From an uncultured Calothrix sp. (GTDB taxonomy: Bacteria; Cyanobacteriota; Cyanobacteriia; Cyanobacteriales; Nostocaceae): a DNA stretch of 41,109 bases. Made by a program: the position numbers and the translations under genes. Below are positions 25,494 through 34,480 of the stretch, piece after piece. The notes under the pieces were generated by a model, which was not told the DNA's origin, searched no databases, and was given only the letters and a program-made list of their open reading frames with translations. The DNA lies in contig CALJJQ010000075.1 in the NCBI GenBank assembly GCA_937973965.1, positions 1-41,109 of the forward strand, written 5' to 3'. The first letter of the stretch is position 1. Each line of letters begins with the position of its first letter.

Positions 25494-27137
25494 ATGTTTC
25501 TCACCCAAACAGCTCCCCGACAAAGGGAAATTATTGAAGTTCTTCTCCGCAATGGCTGGGATTACATGCGGAATATCCTGACTGGTGGACAAGCTGATAA
25601 TCCCCAGTTACCGACTCCTGCAGTCTTAAAAAAGATTCTGGTGGATTTAGGTCCAGTTTATGTCAAACTGGGTCAATTATTATCTACCCGTCCAGATATC
25701 CTTGCTCCTGCCTATATTGATGAATTATCCACCCTTCAGGATGAGGTTCCGGCTATTCCGTGGTCGGAAATCGAGGTGAAAATCCGCCAGGAGTTAAAAC
25801 TTCCCCTGGATCAGGTATTTAGCAAGATAGATCCGGTGGCGGTTGCGGCTGGTTCGATTGCCCAGGTTCACCGTGCTACCCTTGTAGATGGTCGGGAAGT
25901 GGCGCTGAAAATTCAACGTCCGGGGATCGATAGTAAAATCGCTGCCGATATTACGATTATTCAGGGAATTGCCGATTTAATTGACCGGACGGAATTTGGA
26001 CAAACCTATGAAATTAAATCAATTGCGGATGAATTTTGTAACGCTCTAGAGGCAGAATTAGATTTCACCCGCGAAGCTAGTTTTACCGACCAGTTACGAC
26101 ACAATTTAGCTAGTAGTCGTTGGTTTGATCCCACCCAAATTGCGATCGCTCAAATCGATTGGCAGTTGACCACATCTAAGTTACTGGTGATGGAATGGTT
26201 GGATGGGGTTCCCCTGCTGGAAGCCGATATCGTTCAGAATAACAGTGAAGAGGCGATCGCCAAACGCAACGCTATTACCAGTCTACTTTTCCGAGCTTTT
26301 TCCCAACAGTTATACATTGATGGCTTTTTCCATGCTGACCCCCACCCAGGTAACTTGTTTTACCTCAAAGATGGACGGGTTGCCCTCCTCGATTGTGGGA
26401 TGGTTGGTAGACTAGATCCCCGCACTCAACAGGTATTAAGTGAATTATTACTAGCCATTGTTGATGTGGATGCTCAAAGATGTGCCCAATTAACCCTCCA
26501 ATTGGCATCAGCAAAAAAACCCGTGAAAATCGCCGAATTAGAAAGCGATTACGACAGACTTCTCCGTAAATACCACAATCTGAGTATTGAGCAATTGAAT
26601 TTTGCCCAAATTATCTACGAATTACTTCAGGTTGCGCGTAACAATAATCTGCGTTTACCCAGTAACATGGGACTCTATGCCAAAACCATTGCCAACCTGG
26701 AAGGAGTAGCACGGGGTTTTAATCCAGAGATGAATTTTGTCGATGAAATCCAACCTTTGCTCACAGACCTATTTCGTCGTCAATTGTTGGGGGATGCACC
26801 CCTACGCTCCCTACTACGAACCGCTCTGGATTTAAAAAGTTTATCCCTGCAATCTCCTCGGCAAATCGAATTACTCCTCGACCGCATTACCTCAGAAACT
26901 CTCCAATTCAACTTTTCCCTGCGGGGACTCGATTCCCTCAGACGCACCGTCGATGACTCTGCTAATCGTTTGTCTTTCAGTATCCTAGTTGGTTCCATGA
27001 TTATGGGAGCAGCAATTATTTCCACCAAAGCCCAAACCGTTCAACTATCGTTATTAAGTAATATTTTATTTGCCTTTGCCAGTCTCCTGGGAATGTGGTT
27101 AATTATCAGTATCCTCCGGTCAGGGAGATTAAGGTGA
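25494..27137 (+). CDS. ABC1/UbiB-family atypical kinase (AarF domain)
   Basis: A 547-residue protein of the ABC1K family, atypical kinases or ATPases tied to quinone metabolism; in cyanobacteria and plastids they affect plastoquinone and tocopherol homeostasis. The family-specific KxGQ motif is K58-L-G-Q61 (VYVKLGQLLSTRPDIL), the alanine-rich loop that replaces the P-loop is AVAAGSIAQVH near 116-126, and the probable ATP lysine is K139 (REVALKIQRP). FHADPHPGN follows at about 279-287, and the metal-binding D300 in LLDCGMVG stands where kinases have DFG. The C-terminus has two hydrophobic segments (FSILVGSMIMGAAII and LFAFASLLGMWLIIS), suggesting membrane attachment. Paralogues are common in cyanobacteria, so the exact substrate is unknown. 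Start ATG; no Shine-Dalgarno because a heptamer repeat occupies the site. Confidence 0.93.
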   Translation: MFLTQTAPRQREIIEVLLRNGWDYMRNILTGGQADNPQLPTPAVLKKILVDLGPVYVKLGQLLSTRPDILAPAYIDELSTLQDEVPAIPWSEIEVKIRQELKLPLDQVFSKIDPVAVAAGSIAQVHRATLVDGREVALKIQRPGIDSKIAADITIIQGIADLIDRTEFGQTYEIKSIADEFCNALEAELDFTREASFTDQLRHNLASSRWFDPTQIAIAQIDWQLTTSKLLVMEWLDGVPLLEADIVQNNSEEAIAKRNAITSLLFRAFSQQLYIDGFFHADPHPGNLFYLKDGRVALLDCGMVGRLDPRTQQVLSELLLAIVDVDAQRCAQLTLQLASAKKPVKIAELESDYDRLLRKYHNLSIEQLNFAQIIYELLQVARNNNLRLPSNMGLYAKTIANLEGVARGFNPEMNFVDEIQPLLTDLFRRQLLGDAPLRSLLRTALDLKSLSLQSPRQIELLLDRITSETLQFNFSLRGLDSLRRTVDDSANRLSFSILVGSMIMGAAIISTKAQTVQLSLLSNILFAFASLLGMWLIISILRSGRLR

Positions 27138-27405
27138 AAGGTTAATGGCTTGCATAAACCAAATTTGATTCCTCTACATCAAAAAAATTGTGAAATCTCA
27201 GTAAATCGTAGGCTTGATACAAACGAAAACCCGTAATCAGGATAAAGTAGGATTGGGGTCAGGGTAGTTACAAAAAATACTTTTACCTCCACAGATATTT
27301 GTCAGTAGTACCCCGGTTTATGGTGGCATAGGTCGGGGTGTTTCGTCGTCTGGATGGACAAAAATCATTTTCCCTACTTACAGAGATTAACCTATACTTA
27401 TCCCT

Positions 27406-28794
27406 ATGCTAGATTATCAAGCCTCGATTGATAAAGCATATCAGACCTTAGCGGATTCCTTAATTTATTATCAAGGACGACCAGTCGGAAATGTGGCAGC
27501 TTGCGATCGCAAATCTGAGACCCTGAATTACGACCAGTGTTTTATCCGGGATTTTGTTTCTTCCGGCTTAGTGTTTTTAATTACAGGCAAAACAGATATT
27601 GTCCGTAACTTTCTGGAAGTCACCTTGACCCTACAAAGTCAAGAACCGAAAATGGACTGCTTTAAACCCGGTTGTGGATTAATGCCAGCCAGTTTTAAAG
27701 TCGTGACTACGGACACAGAAGAAAAAATAATCGCTGACTTTGGTGAACATGCGATCGCGCGAGTTGCTCCCATCGATTCTTCTCTTTGGTGGATTATTCT
27801 CCTACGTGCCTATGTGAAGGCTACGGGAGATATGGATTTTGCCCATCAACCCGAATTCCAACAGGGTATGCGTCTAATTTTACACCTATGTTTGGAAAGT
27901 CGATTTGATATGTTTCCCACCCTATTGGTTCCCGATGGGGCATTTATGATTGATCGACGCATGGGTGTGTACGGTTATCCCTTGGAAATTCAAGCTTTAT
28001 TTTACACAGCCCTCCGTTGTGCGGAAGAATTATTATTACCCCAGGCTTCTGACCCCATGCGTCAAGCGGTTGAGGAACGGATTGGCCATTTAAATTATCA
28101 TATTCGCTCCTATTACTGGCTAGATATGGCTCGTTTAAATGAAATTTATCGCTACAAGGGTGAAGAATTTGGTATTACTGCCGAAAACAAGTTTAATATC
28201 TATGCAACATCCATTCCTTCCTGGTTTATTAATTGGCTTCCCGATGTCGGTGGATATTTCGCTGGGAATATTGGCCCGGGTTTGATGGATTTTCGCTTTT
28301 TTTCCCTGGGAAATTTAGTTGCCATTATTTCCTCCTTAGCGATGAATGACCAAGCAGAGAGCATTATGAACCTGATTGCTGCACGCTGGGACGATTTAAT
28401 TGGCAAAATGCCCATGAAAATCTGCTTTCCCGCTTTAGAAAACCGCGATTGGGAAATTATTACTGGATTCGACCCCAAAAATATCCCCTGGTCCTACCAT
28501 AACGGTGGTAGTTGGCCAGTTTTACTCTGGGTTTTAGTTGCAGCTTGTATCAAAACCCAACACATCGATTTAGGGAAACGCGCACTAGCGATCGCCTACG
28601 GACGTTTGCAACATGATGAATATCCCGAATATTATGATGGCAGACGGGGACGTTTAATCGGCAAGGAAGCTCACAGATACCAAACCTGGACAATTGCTGG
28701 ATTCCTACTAGCCTACGAATTACTCAACCATCCCGAACAGCTAGATTTAATTAGTTTCCCCGAAGATGATCGCACAATCACCTGTGAGATTTAA
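27406..28794 (+). CDS. Alkaline/neutral invertase, glycoside hydrolase family 100
   Basis: A 462-residue cytoplasmic enzyme that irreversibly splits sucrose into glucose and fructose. In Anabaena, homologues InvA and InvB control sucrose use in vegetative cells and heterocysts. Family features: [14 protein letters not shown] near the N-terminus, the [15 protein letters not shown] stretch, the probable acid Asp at D183 ([19 protein letters not shown]), and the closing [20 protein letters not shown] that carries the candidate base glutamate. Length fits the bacterial GH100 enzymes, without the plant targeting extension. The ATG follows a spacer of about 270 bases after the ABC1 kinase, so it likely has its own promoter. 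It converges with recJ (83 bases between stops). I cannot say whether it is InvA- or InvB-type, so the symbol is blank. Confidence 0.93.
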   Translation: MLDYQASIDKAYQTLADSLIYYQGRPVGNVAACDRKSETLNYDQCFIRDFVSSGLVFLITGKTDIVRNFLEVTLTLQSQEPKMDCFKPGCGLMPASFKVVTTDTEEKIIADFGEHAIARVAPIDSSLWWIILLRAYVKATGDMDFAHQPEFQQGMRLILHLCLESRFDMFPTLLVPDGAFMIDRRMGVYGYPLEIQALFYTALRCAEELLLPQASDPMRQAVEERIGHLNYHIRSYYWLDMARLNEIYRYKGEEFGITAENKFNIYATSIPSWFINWLPDVGGYFAGNIGPGLMDFRFFSLGNLVAIISSLAMNDQAESIMNLIAARWDDLIGKMPMKICFPALENRDWEIITGFDPKNIPWSYHNGGSWPVLLWVLVAACIKTQHIDLGKRALAIAYGRLQHDEYPEYYDGRRGRLIGKEAHRYQTWTIAGFLLAYELLNHPEQLDLISFPEDDRTITCEI

Positions 28795-28877
28795 TCCATG
28801 AGTTTGTTCGTAGTTGCGTACATAGCGCTCTTTGCGAGCTAAATCACAGTGCGCAGGTGATGAGATTACCCCATCTT

Positions 28878-31244
28878 CTACTGAATTCGCCTTGCCATTG
28901 ATTGAATGGTAGCGAGGGGGACTTGGCTAAAATAATGCTGTTGAAATTGTTCTTCTTGCAGGGCAGCAAAAAAGGCTTGGACAGCTATTTTAGCTTGGGA
29001 AAGGTTGGGTTTTTCTGTTAAGGAAAAGAGGATTCGGGTTTTTCCACTACTGGTGGTATCATGGCGAGTTAATTTAAAGCCGAGATGTTTTAATGCCCTC
29101 AGTCCAATAAATAGGGTTTGGTCACTAATTTGCAGTTTTTCTAATAACTGGTTACGGGTGACTGGTTGTTGGGTACGACTCAGATATTTGGCAATTCCTA
29201 CTAATATTTTCCAGGTTTCTGAGTAGGATCGAGATGGGGGTTTTGACCACGCTAAGATTAGTTGTTGTCGCTGATGTTGGGCACGTCGTAACCAAGCTTG
29301 TAAGTCATCCCAACTAGTGGGACATTTTTCGATAATCAGGGTATTATTTCTACTAGTAAGTCCTCTTTTTTCTGTTCCACCCATCCCCTGACGCTGGTCA
29401 ATAATGAAGTCTAATTGCTGATGAAAATAGTCTCGATGTTCCTGTGCTGGACGAACTGCAATTAAACGGATTTCATAACGATTTTTAGAGGGATTAAAAT
29501 CCAACTCGACAATACAGTCTGCCTTTTCCGTCGGCAATTCATCTTTATAATGTCCCCACCAAACTCCGGGAAAGGAATTAGAACTAGATTGATCACAAAT
29601 TTCAAATTCGGTTTTTATATATTGAATTTTCTTGCCTTTACTATCTTCCTGATTCCGATGCCAAGTTTTGGTAAACCAACAGTTTTTAATCATTAATTTC
29701 GGCACCGGATTCCCCATCCCACAGGGTTCTAATAATTTTAATTCTGCAAATAATTCCTTCCCTAAATCGCCAACCGTAACGACGATATCAGCTGTAACCG
29801 TCGGTACTAATGTATTTACATCCACTGTTTGCCGTAATCTTTGATTAATCGCTTCCCGAAATAGGGGCAAATTTTCCACTGGCAAACTCAATCCCGCAGC
29901 AAAGGGATGGCCACCAAATCGATGCAATAAATGGGACTGGTCTTTCACTAATTGGTATAAATCCACACTATTAATTGACCGTGCCGAACCCCTAGCTAAA
30001 ACCAATTGGGGTGCTGGTGTTGTTTCATCTGGGATATCACTACTCAGTAGTATGGTCGGTCTTCCGGTCTCCTGGGCTACCTGCCCTGCCACCAAACCCA
30101 AGACACCCGGATTCCATTGGGGGTCTTCTAGGACAATCACACTAGTTGTCGATAGATCCACCTGGGTCAGTTTCTGTCCCACCTGATGGACGATTTCCTT
30201 CTGCAAAGATTTACGCCGACTATTGGCTAACTCAGCCGCTTCTGCTAATTCATTGACCCGATTCATATCCCGCGTGGTCAGTAATTCTACGCAAAAACTG
30301 GCATCCCCATGAATCCGACTCACCGCATTAATCCGTGGTCCTAACCCAAAAGATACATCGGTAGGGCGATCGCCACTTCTCTGGCATAATTCTAGTAACT
30401 TGCCAATTCCCGGTCTACGTCGTTGCGCTGCTGGTTGTTGAAAGTCCGTTTGCAAGCGTCGGATTCCCATTTGGGCTAAATAGCGACAATCTCCGCTCAG
30501 TTGGACTAAATCAGCAATCAAACCAACGGCAACTAAATCCAGTAAATCTGATAAGGGTTGGCGAGGAACCTCTGGTAAATTTGCGTATAAAGCCTCCACC
30601 AACTTATAGGCTACTGCAACCCCCGATAAATGGTACAAAGGATGCTCTAAGGGTAAATAACGGGGATTAATAATAGCTGTCACAGGTGGGCGATCGCTCA
30701 GTAAGGTATGATGGTCTGTAACAATCACATCTATACCCAGGGATTTGGCGTAAATAATTTCCTCAATGTTGGTGCTACCAGTATCACAGGTAACGATGAG
30801 GCCATAACCCCTTTGGCTGATTTTTTCAATCCCTGGACAATTTAAACCGTGGGATTCGGTAAAGCGATTGGGAATGTAGTAATCTAAATCAATATTCTGA
30901 GTGAAAAACTGCCCTAACCCATCCCACAACACAGCCGTGGATGTCACCCCATCCGCGTCAAAATCACCCCAAATCATCACCTTTTCCCGATTATCCCTGG
31001 CAATTTGCAAACGACGTACCGCTAAATCCATCTCTTCCCCGAATTCCTCCGCACTTGCAACTGGATAAACTTGAGGATCGACGAATTTTTCCAATTCCTC
31101 AGCAGTGCGAATCCCCCTTTGCCACAATAATTGGGCTGCAAATAGTCCTGGAGAATAGGTTAGGTATTTGCTAACTTGCTTGATAAATTCCTGGGGAACT
31201 TCGACTGGAGATGGGAGAATCCACTGTTGTGGTTGTTCTGGCAT
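28878..31244 (-). CDS. recJ: Single-stranded-DNA-specific exonuclease RecJ
   Basis: A 788-residue RecJ, the 5'-to-3' ssDNA exonuclease of recombination and mismatch repair. DHH-domain motifs are present: D94-F-D-A-D98-G (IWGDFDADGVTSTAVLW), CDTG at 153-156, and the name-giving D177-H-H-T (IVTDHHT). The DHHA1 domain ends with HRFGGHPFAAGLSL, which includes the GGH signature. An OB-like domain follows. Beyond about residue 610 there is a long C-terminal extension with a winged-helix-like stretch (TRNQLLEKLQISDQTLFIGL), so it is about 200 residues longer than E. coli RecJ; the extension is common in cyanobacterial homologues as far as I recall. It starts at ATG; the ribosome-binding sequence AGAGGAAAG lies at the edge of dispersed repeat copy B. 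Single-gene unit. Confidence 0.95.
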   Translation of the reverse strand: MPEQPQQWILPSPVEVPQEFIKQVSKYLTYSPGLFAAQLLWQRGIRTAEELEKFVDPQVYPVASAEEFGEEMDLAVRRLQIARDNREKVMIWGDFDADGVTSTAVLWDGLGQFFTQNIDLDYYIPNRFTESHGLNCPGIEKISQRGYGLIVTCDTGSTNIEEIIYAKSLGIDVIVTDHHTLLSDRPPVTAIINPRYLPLEHPLYHLSGVAVAYKLVEALYANLPEVPRQPLSDLLDLVAVGLIADLVQLSGDCRYLAQMGIRRLQTDFQQPAAQRRRPGIGKLLELCQRSGDRPTDVSFGLGPRINAVSRIHGDASFCVELLTTRDMNRVNELAEAAELANSRRKSLQKEIVHQVGQKLTQVDLSTTSVIVLEDPQWNPGVLGLVAGQVAQETGRPTILLSSDIPDETTPAPQLVLARGSARSINSVDLYQLVKDQSHLLHRFGGHPFAAGLSLPVENLPLFREAINQRLRQTVDVNTLVPTVTADIVVTVGDLGKELFAELKLLEPCGMGNPVPKLMIKNCWFTKTWHRNQEDSKGKKIQYIKTEFEICDQSSSNSFPGVWWGHYKDELPTEKADCIVELDFNPSKNRYEIRLIAVRPAQEHRDYFHQQLDFIIDQRQGMGGTEKRGLTSRNNTLIIEKCPTSWDDLQAWLRRAQHQRQQLILAWSKPPSRSYSETWKILVGIAKYLSRTQQPVTRNQLLEKLQISDQTLFIGLRALKHLGFKLTRHDTTSSGKTRILFSLTEKPNLSQAKIAVQAFFAALQEEQFQQHYFSQVPLATIQSMARRIQ

Positions 31245-31260
31245 ATGGGAAGGGAACTTT

Positions 31261-31345
31261 CCTCTAGATGATTAATGCTTAAGGATCACCTGTCAACTGT
31301 CACCTGTCAACAAACAAAAAGGAAAATATATCAGCGTACAAAGTA
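31261..31345 (-). repeat. Dispersed ~85-bp repeat, copy B, in the recJ leader
   Basis: Read on the minus strand: ATACTTTGTACGCTGATATA, TTTTCCTTTTTGTTT, three heptamers of TTGACAG/GTGACAG type, GTGAT, TTAAGCATTAATCATC and AGAGG. It aligns end to end with 18427-18506 but has one more heptamer. A TTGACA with TAATCA 16 bases later could serve as a recJ promoter within the repeat. Confidence 0.8.
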
Positions 31346-31506
31346 TGCTTACAGCAGATTCGATGTTTACGAGGTACAGCAATTAATCAAAATTCAAAGG
31401 CTTAAAGGCTAACCGAAAAATTAGTGTACCTCGCATACCTCAAAAGTGCTGTAATTCCAAGAGAATTTTTGTTCTTGTTTAAATATACAACAGAAACCAA
31501 AAATTT

Positions 31507-32469
31507 CTAATCTTCCTTCATTTCCACTACTAAATTCGGTAAACCATCCAATTTTTCTGTGGGAATTTCCTCCTCAACTATCGGTGTCAATATATTTAAC
31601 CCCCCCGGAATACACTCCACCTCAATCGGTGTTGTCCCGATAATTTCACCATCAACTACAACTTTTTGTGGCGGTTCGGTAGTGACTTTAAACTTTTTCG
31701 CCCTTAAATAACCAATATCATCCCGTTCAACTGGTACGGAAGATGAAGCCGTTTGGAATAAATGATAACTAGCTGCTACTGCTCCAGCTACATTTTGGGG
31801 TGCAACTATGGTTAAATCAAGTAACCCATCATCAGGTATAATACCAGCGGGTCCTTGGGCTAAAACTGAAGTTTTCGGTGCTGCATTGGCAACTGTCACC
31901 GCACTGGCTGAAGTCTTAATGATTTTGTCTTCGGTTTCGATTTCCACCTCAAAGGTTTGAAATTCCCTTAATTGACTAATTCCTGCAAATACGTAGGCCA
32001 ACACACCAAAGCGATTTTTTGCCTCTCGACTGGCTTTTTCCACAGTTTCCGCTTCAAAACCAATTCCCGCTAATAACACCATTGGTCTACCATTACAGGT
32101 TGCCACATCAACTTTTTTGGCATAACCTTGGACAATGGTTTTACAAGCTGCGGTAATTGTATCCGGTATACCCAAGGCTGCGGCAAAAGCATTAGCGGTT
32201 CCCCTGGAGATAATCCCCAAAGGGATGTCAGTAGCAATTACAGCCGTTGCAGCAGCAGATAAAGTCCCATCACCCCCAGAAGCAATCAAGTAGTCAATTC
32301 CTGATGCGATCGCTTCTTTTGCCAATTGATCAGCATCTGTTTCTGGGGTTGTAAATTTGATTTGTAAGTCAAATTCTGGAGATAATATTGATTTTATCGT
32401 TTCTAAATCCTGTTCAGAATCACCTTGTCCAGCTACAGGATTAAATATCAGACATGCCTTCGGTTTCAT
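31507..32469 (-). CDS. YegS/BmrU-type diacylglycerol kinase family lipid kinase
   Basis: A 320-residue soluble kinase. The ATP-binding motif GGDGT lies at 65-69 (IASGGDGTLSAAA), preceded by the NPVAGQG signature at 10-16 and followed by LGIISRGTANAFAAALGIP, all typical of the DAGK catalytic domain. The C-terminal beta-sandwich domain runs to about residue 300 (KVVVDGEIIGTTPIEVECIPGGL). Length matches YegS-like enzymes. The substrate (diacylglycerol, phosphatidylglycerol or a sphingoid-like lipid) cannot be told from sequence. It starts at ATG on the minus strand and stands alone. The C-terminus is acidic (EEEIPTEKLDGLPN). Confidence 0.9.
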   Translation of the reverse strand: MKPKACLIFNPVAGQGDSEQDLETIKSILSPEFDLQIKFTTPETDADQLAKEAIASGIDYLIASGGDGTLSAAATAVIATDIPLGIISRGTANAFAAALGIPDTITAACKTIVQGYAKKVDVATCNGRPMVLLAGIGFEAETVEKASREAKNRFGVLAYVFAGISQLREFQTFEVEIETEDKIIKTSASAVTVANAAPKTSVLAQGPAGIIPDDGLLDLTIVAPQNVAGAVAASYHLFQTASSSVPVERDDIGYLRAKKFKVTTEPPQKVVVDGEIIGTTPIEVECIPGGLNILTPIVEEEIPTEKLDGLPNLVVEMKED

Positions 32470-33178
32470 AGATGGGTTTAAATAGGTGAGAAAATATCTG
32501 ATCTGAACTGTTGAGTTATCTTTGCATTATACATCTTGAATCTCTCTTCAGATAAAAATAACGTGAATATTCTGGGGAAGGCTAACTCAGAGGAAATTGC
32601 TCCACATTTCCTATCCCTAGAAATTTCTGGGAGTAGGGAGTGGGTAGTAGGGAGTAGGAAAAATTAAGCCACTACTCAACGCTTACCTTGAATACCGTTT
32701 TAATTTGGTGTTGATACCTGACGGGGAGCAAAATTTTAGTGAAATGATATAATTCATGAGAAAAAATCTATATTAATTTTCCCAATTTATCTCTCCTCTG
32801 GATATTTGATGTTGTACTAGCGATGGAATTAAATATTAATTTATTCCCCCCAAAAATAAACCTGTTTCCACCATTTTCACTTACTTTATGTGGTAGCGAT
32901 CGCAAATTCCTCCGTATCTGCTCCATCGAGAGTGTGAAAGTAATAATACCCGGATGCTTTTAGGGAGTAGGCAACAGGGAATAGGTTTACAATCTGTTAC
33001 ACAACAGGGTTGATTTGTGCCTAAATACTCAATCTGGAAATTTTCAATTACATTCCGTAAATATAAGGTGATAAATTGTCAAAAAAATGTCAACTTATTG
33101 AGATAATCTTTGGTATTTTCCCAAAAATATTGCATGATAAGAATCTACTCTTAACTACGACTCGGACAACTAGGTTCT
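32470..33178. other. Divergent repeat-rich spacer upstream of the CsgG-like gene
   Basis: A 709-base spacer with no gene that I can support. It contains GGGAGTA heptamer runs (32629-32658 and about 32961-32983), a segment at 32655-32692 resembling 6266-6304, and the inverted 18-mer at 32729-32746 that also occurs at 6392-6409. The DNA from about 33020 to 33178 should carry the promoter of the CsgG-like gene. The 5' flank of the YegS-type gene is at the other end. Confidence 0.5.
32629..32658. repeat. Heptamer tandem repeat (GGGAGTA), imperfect
   Basis: GGGAGTAGGGAGT followed by GGGTAGTAGGGAGTAGG, so about four heptamer units with slippage. Same family as the array at 6244-6264, and followed by the same type of downstream sequence there. 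Confidence 0.8.
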
Positions 33179-33964
33179 ATGAAAATTGCCCCACAGTTTG
33201 CACGGATTGGAATTCAAACACTAGCAGCGATCACGATCGTAAGTTCGGGTATGGGTATGGGTGTAATTCCTGCCATAGCCCAGACCAAACCCACAATCTC
33301 CGTACCCGATTTTAAGAATGAAACGAATTGGTGGTGGTGGCGTACAGGAACAGATCGTCAATTGGCCGATGCTTTGAGCAATGAATTATCAGCGACAGGA
33401 AATTTCAATGTTGTAGAACGGCAAAAATTGGGTGCTGTCCTCTCAGAACAAGAATTGGCCGAATTAGGACTGGTGCGCCAAGAAACTGCTGCGAAAAGAG
33501 GTCAGCTCACGGGTGCGCGGTACGTTGTCCTCGGACGTGTCACAGCCTACGAGGAAGGTGTGGAGCAGGAACGTAACCGTGTAGGTATTGGTGGTATCAA
33601 TATCGGTGGCATCAGAGTCGGTGGTGGTGGTTCCAACGAGGAACAAAAAGCCTATATTGCCATTGACCTGCGTGTTGTAGATACAACAACAGGTGAAGTG
33701 GTACATTCCCACACCGTTGAAGGTCGCGCAACTTCTAAAGCTCAGGAAGTGGGTGGTAGTCTCAATATCTTCGGTGTCGGAATTGGTGGTGGTAGTGAGA
33801 AGAAAAACCAAGCTCCCGTTGGCAAAGCACTGCGAGCAGCACTGATTGAATCTTCCAATTATCTTTCCTGTGTCATTGTCAAAAAGGATAGTTGCATCGA
33901 GAAGTACAAAGCCCAAGATACCAGACGACGGGAAAACACGCAGGATATTCTAAAATTGGAATAA
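33179..33964 (+). CDS. CsgG/LpoB-like exported protein
   Basis: A 261-residue protein with an N-terminal signal peptide ending at about residue 35 (GMGVIPAIAQTKP; signal peptidase I type). Unlike classical CsgG it has no lipobox cysteine. The mature part has the CsgG-family order: VPDFKNETN, then DRQLADALSNELSATGNFNVVERQKL, then GARYVVLGRVTAYEEG, an extended loop rich in glycine (IGGINIGGIRVGGGGS), and LRVVDTTTGEVVHSHTVEGR. In CsgG this fold forms the curli outer-membrane pore; many relatives are periplasmic proteins of unknown role. No csgE/F or curli subunit genes are in the window. The C-terminus after about residue 225 (CVIVKKDSCIEKY) is outside the family core and has two cysteines. Start ATG; single gene. 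Confidence 0.82.
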   Translation: MKIAPQFARIGIQTLAAITIVSSGMGMGVIPAIAQTKPTISVPDFKNETNWWWWRTGTDRQLADALSNELSATGNFNVVERQKLGAVLSEQELAELGLVRQETAAKRGQLTGARYVVLGRVTAYEEGVEQERNRVGIGGINIGGIRVGGGGSNEEQKAYIAIDLRVVDTTTGEVVHSHTVEGRATSKAQEVGGSLNIFGVGIGGGSEKKNQAPVGKALRAALIESSNYLSCVIVKKDSCIEKYKAQDTRRRENTQDILKLE

Positions 33965-34076
33965 ATTGTGACTAGTACTTCATGTCATTAATTTTGATGG
34001 GTTAGAAAAGGCACGTAGTAGCGCTTTAGCACCCTTACCTTAACACTTTTTCTATGCTAGAGTACTACTACGAACC
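33965..34076. other. Short spacer between the CsgG-like gene and a MITE
   Basis: About 110 bases, with a hairpin-like pairing of TAGTAGCGC/AGTACTACTA-type segments but no convincing terminator. The inserted element begins after the 10-bp duplication at 34077. Confidence 0.4.
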
Positions 34077-34086
34077 CCTCATAACT

Positions 34087-34428
34087 CAATATGGTTTAGT
34101 TAAAGATAACTGTAGGTTGGGTTGAGGCTTTGCATAGACTGTTGATTTTGTGGAAATTTACCCATAAGTTCACACAGTTTTTGTAATGATCTCGTCCCGA
34201 TGCTCCGCGTGGGGACGCATTCCACGAGGGCTACTACCTCAAATCAGGAAGCAGAGCTTCCCAATATGTATCAACAGCCGGAGTCTTGGAACAAGTTTGT
34301 TGTCACGGTTTGTGCATGAATTTGCGACCCCAAAAAAGGCACAAGGTACACAGCCTAGGCTCTGGCTCTACATTCTTCAACCCAACCTACCCAATAATCA
34401 GGCTTTTAAGTCTAACTGAACTGTATTG
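34087..34428. mobile_element. Intact 342-bp MITE with TIRs and 10-bp target duplication
   Basis: The left end reads CAATATGGTTTAGTTAAAG, and the right end, read on the opposite strand, CAATACAGTTCAGTTAGA. Further in, GTAGGTTGGGTTGA (34112-34125) and TCAACCCAACCTAC (34377-34390) are a perfect 14-bp inverted pair. The element is flanked by identical CCTCATAACT at 34077-34086 and 34429-34438. The inside holds palindromic repeat fragments (such as GGAAGCAGAGCTTCC at about 34248) and no transposase. Confidence 0.87.
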
Positions 34429-34451
34429 CCTCATAACTTACGTGATCGAGT

Positions 34452-34480
34452 ACTAAAGACGACCCGACGGGTCGCTCTAC
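34452..34480. repeat. Palindrome supplying the nucleoside-hydrolase stop codon
   Basis: The core CGACCCG A CGGGTCG (34460-34474) is identical to the core of the palindrome at 11900-11928; the outer arms (TAAAGA and CTCTAC) are decayed. On the minus strand, GTAGAG at the right edge gives the TAG stop (34477-34479) of the nucleoside hydrolase. Confidence 0.78.

Noticed and set aside
34186-34419. 77-codon frame on the plus strand
   Set aside because: It lies wholly inside the MITE at 34087-34428 and is made of palindromic repeat fragments, so it is unlikely to be a gene.
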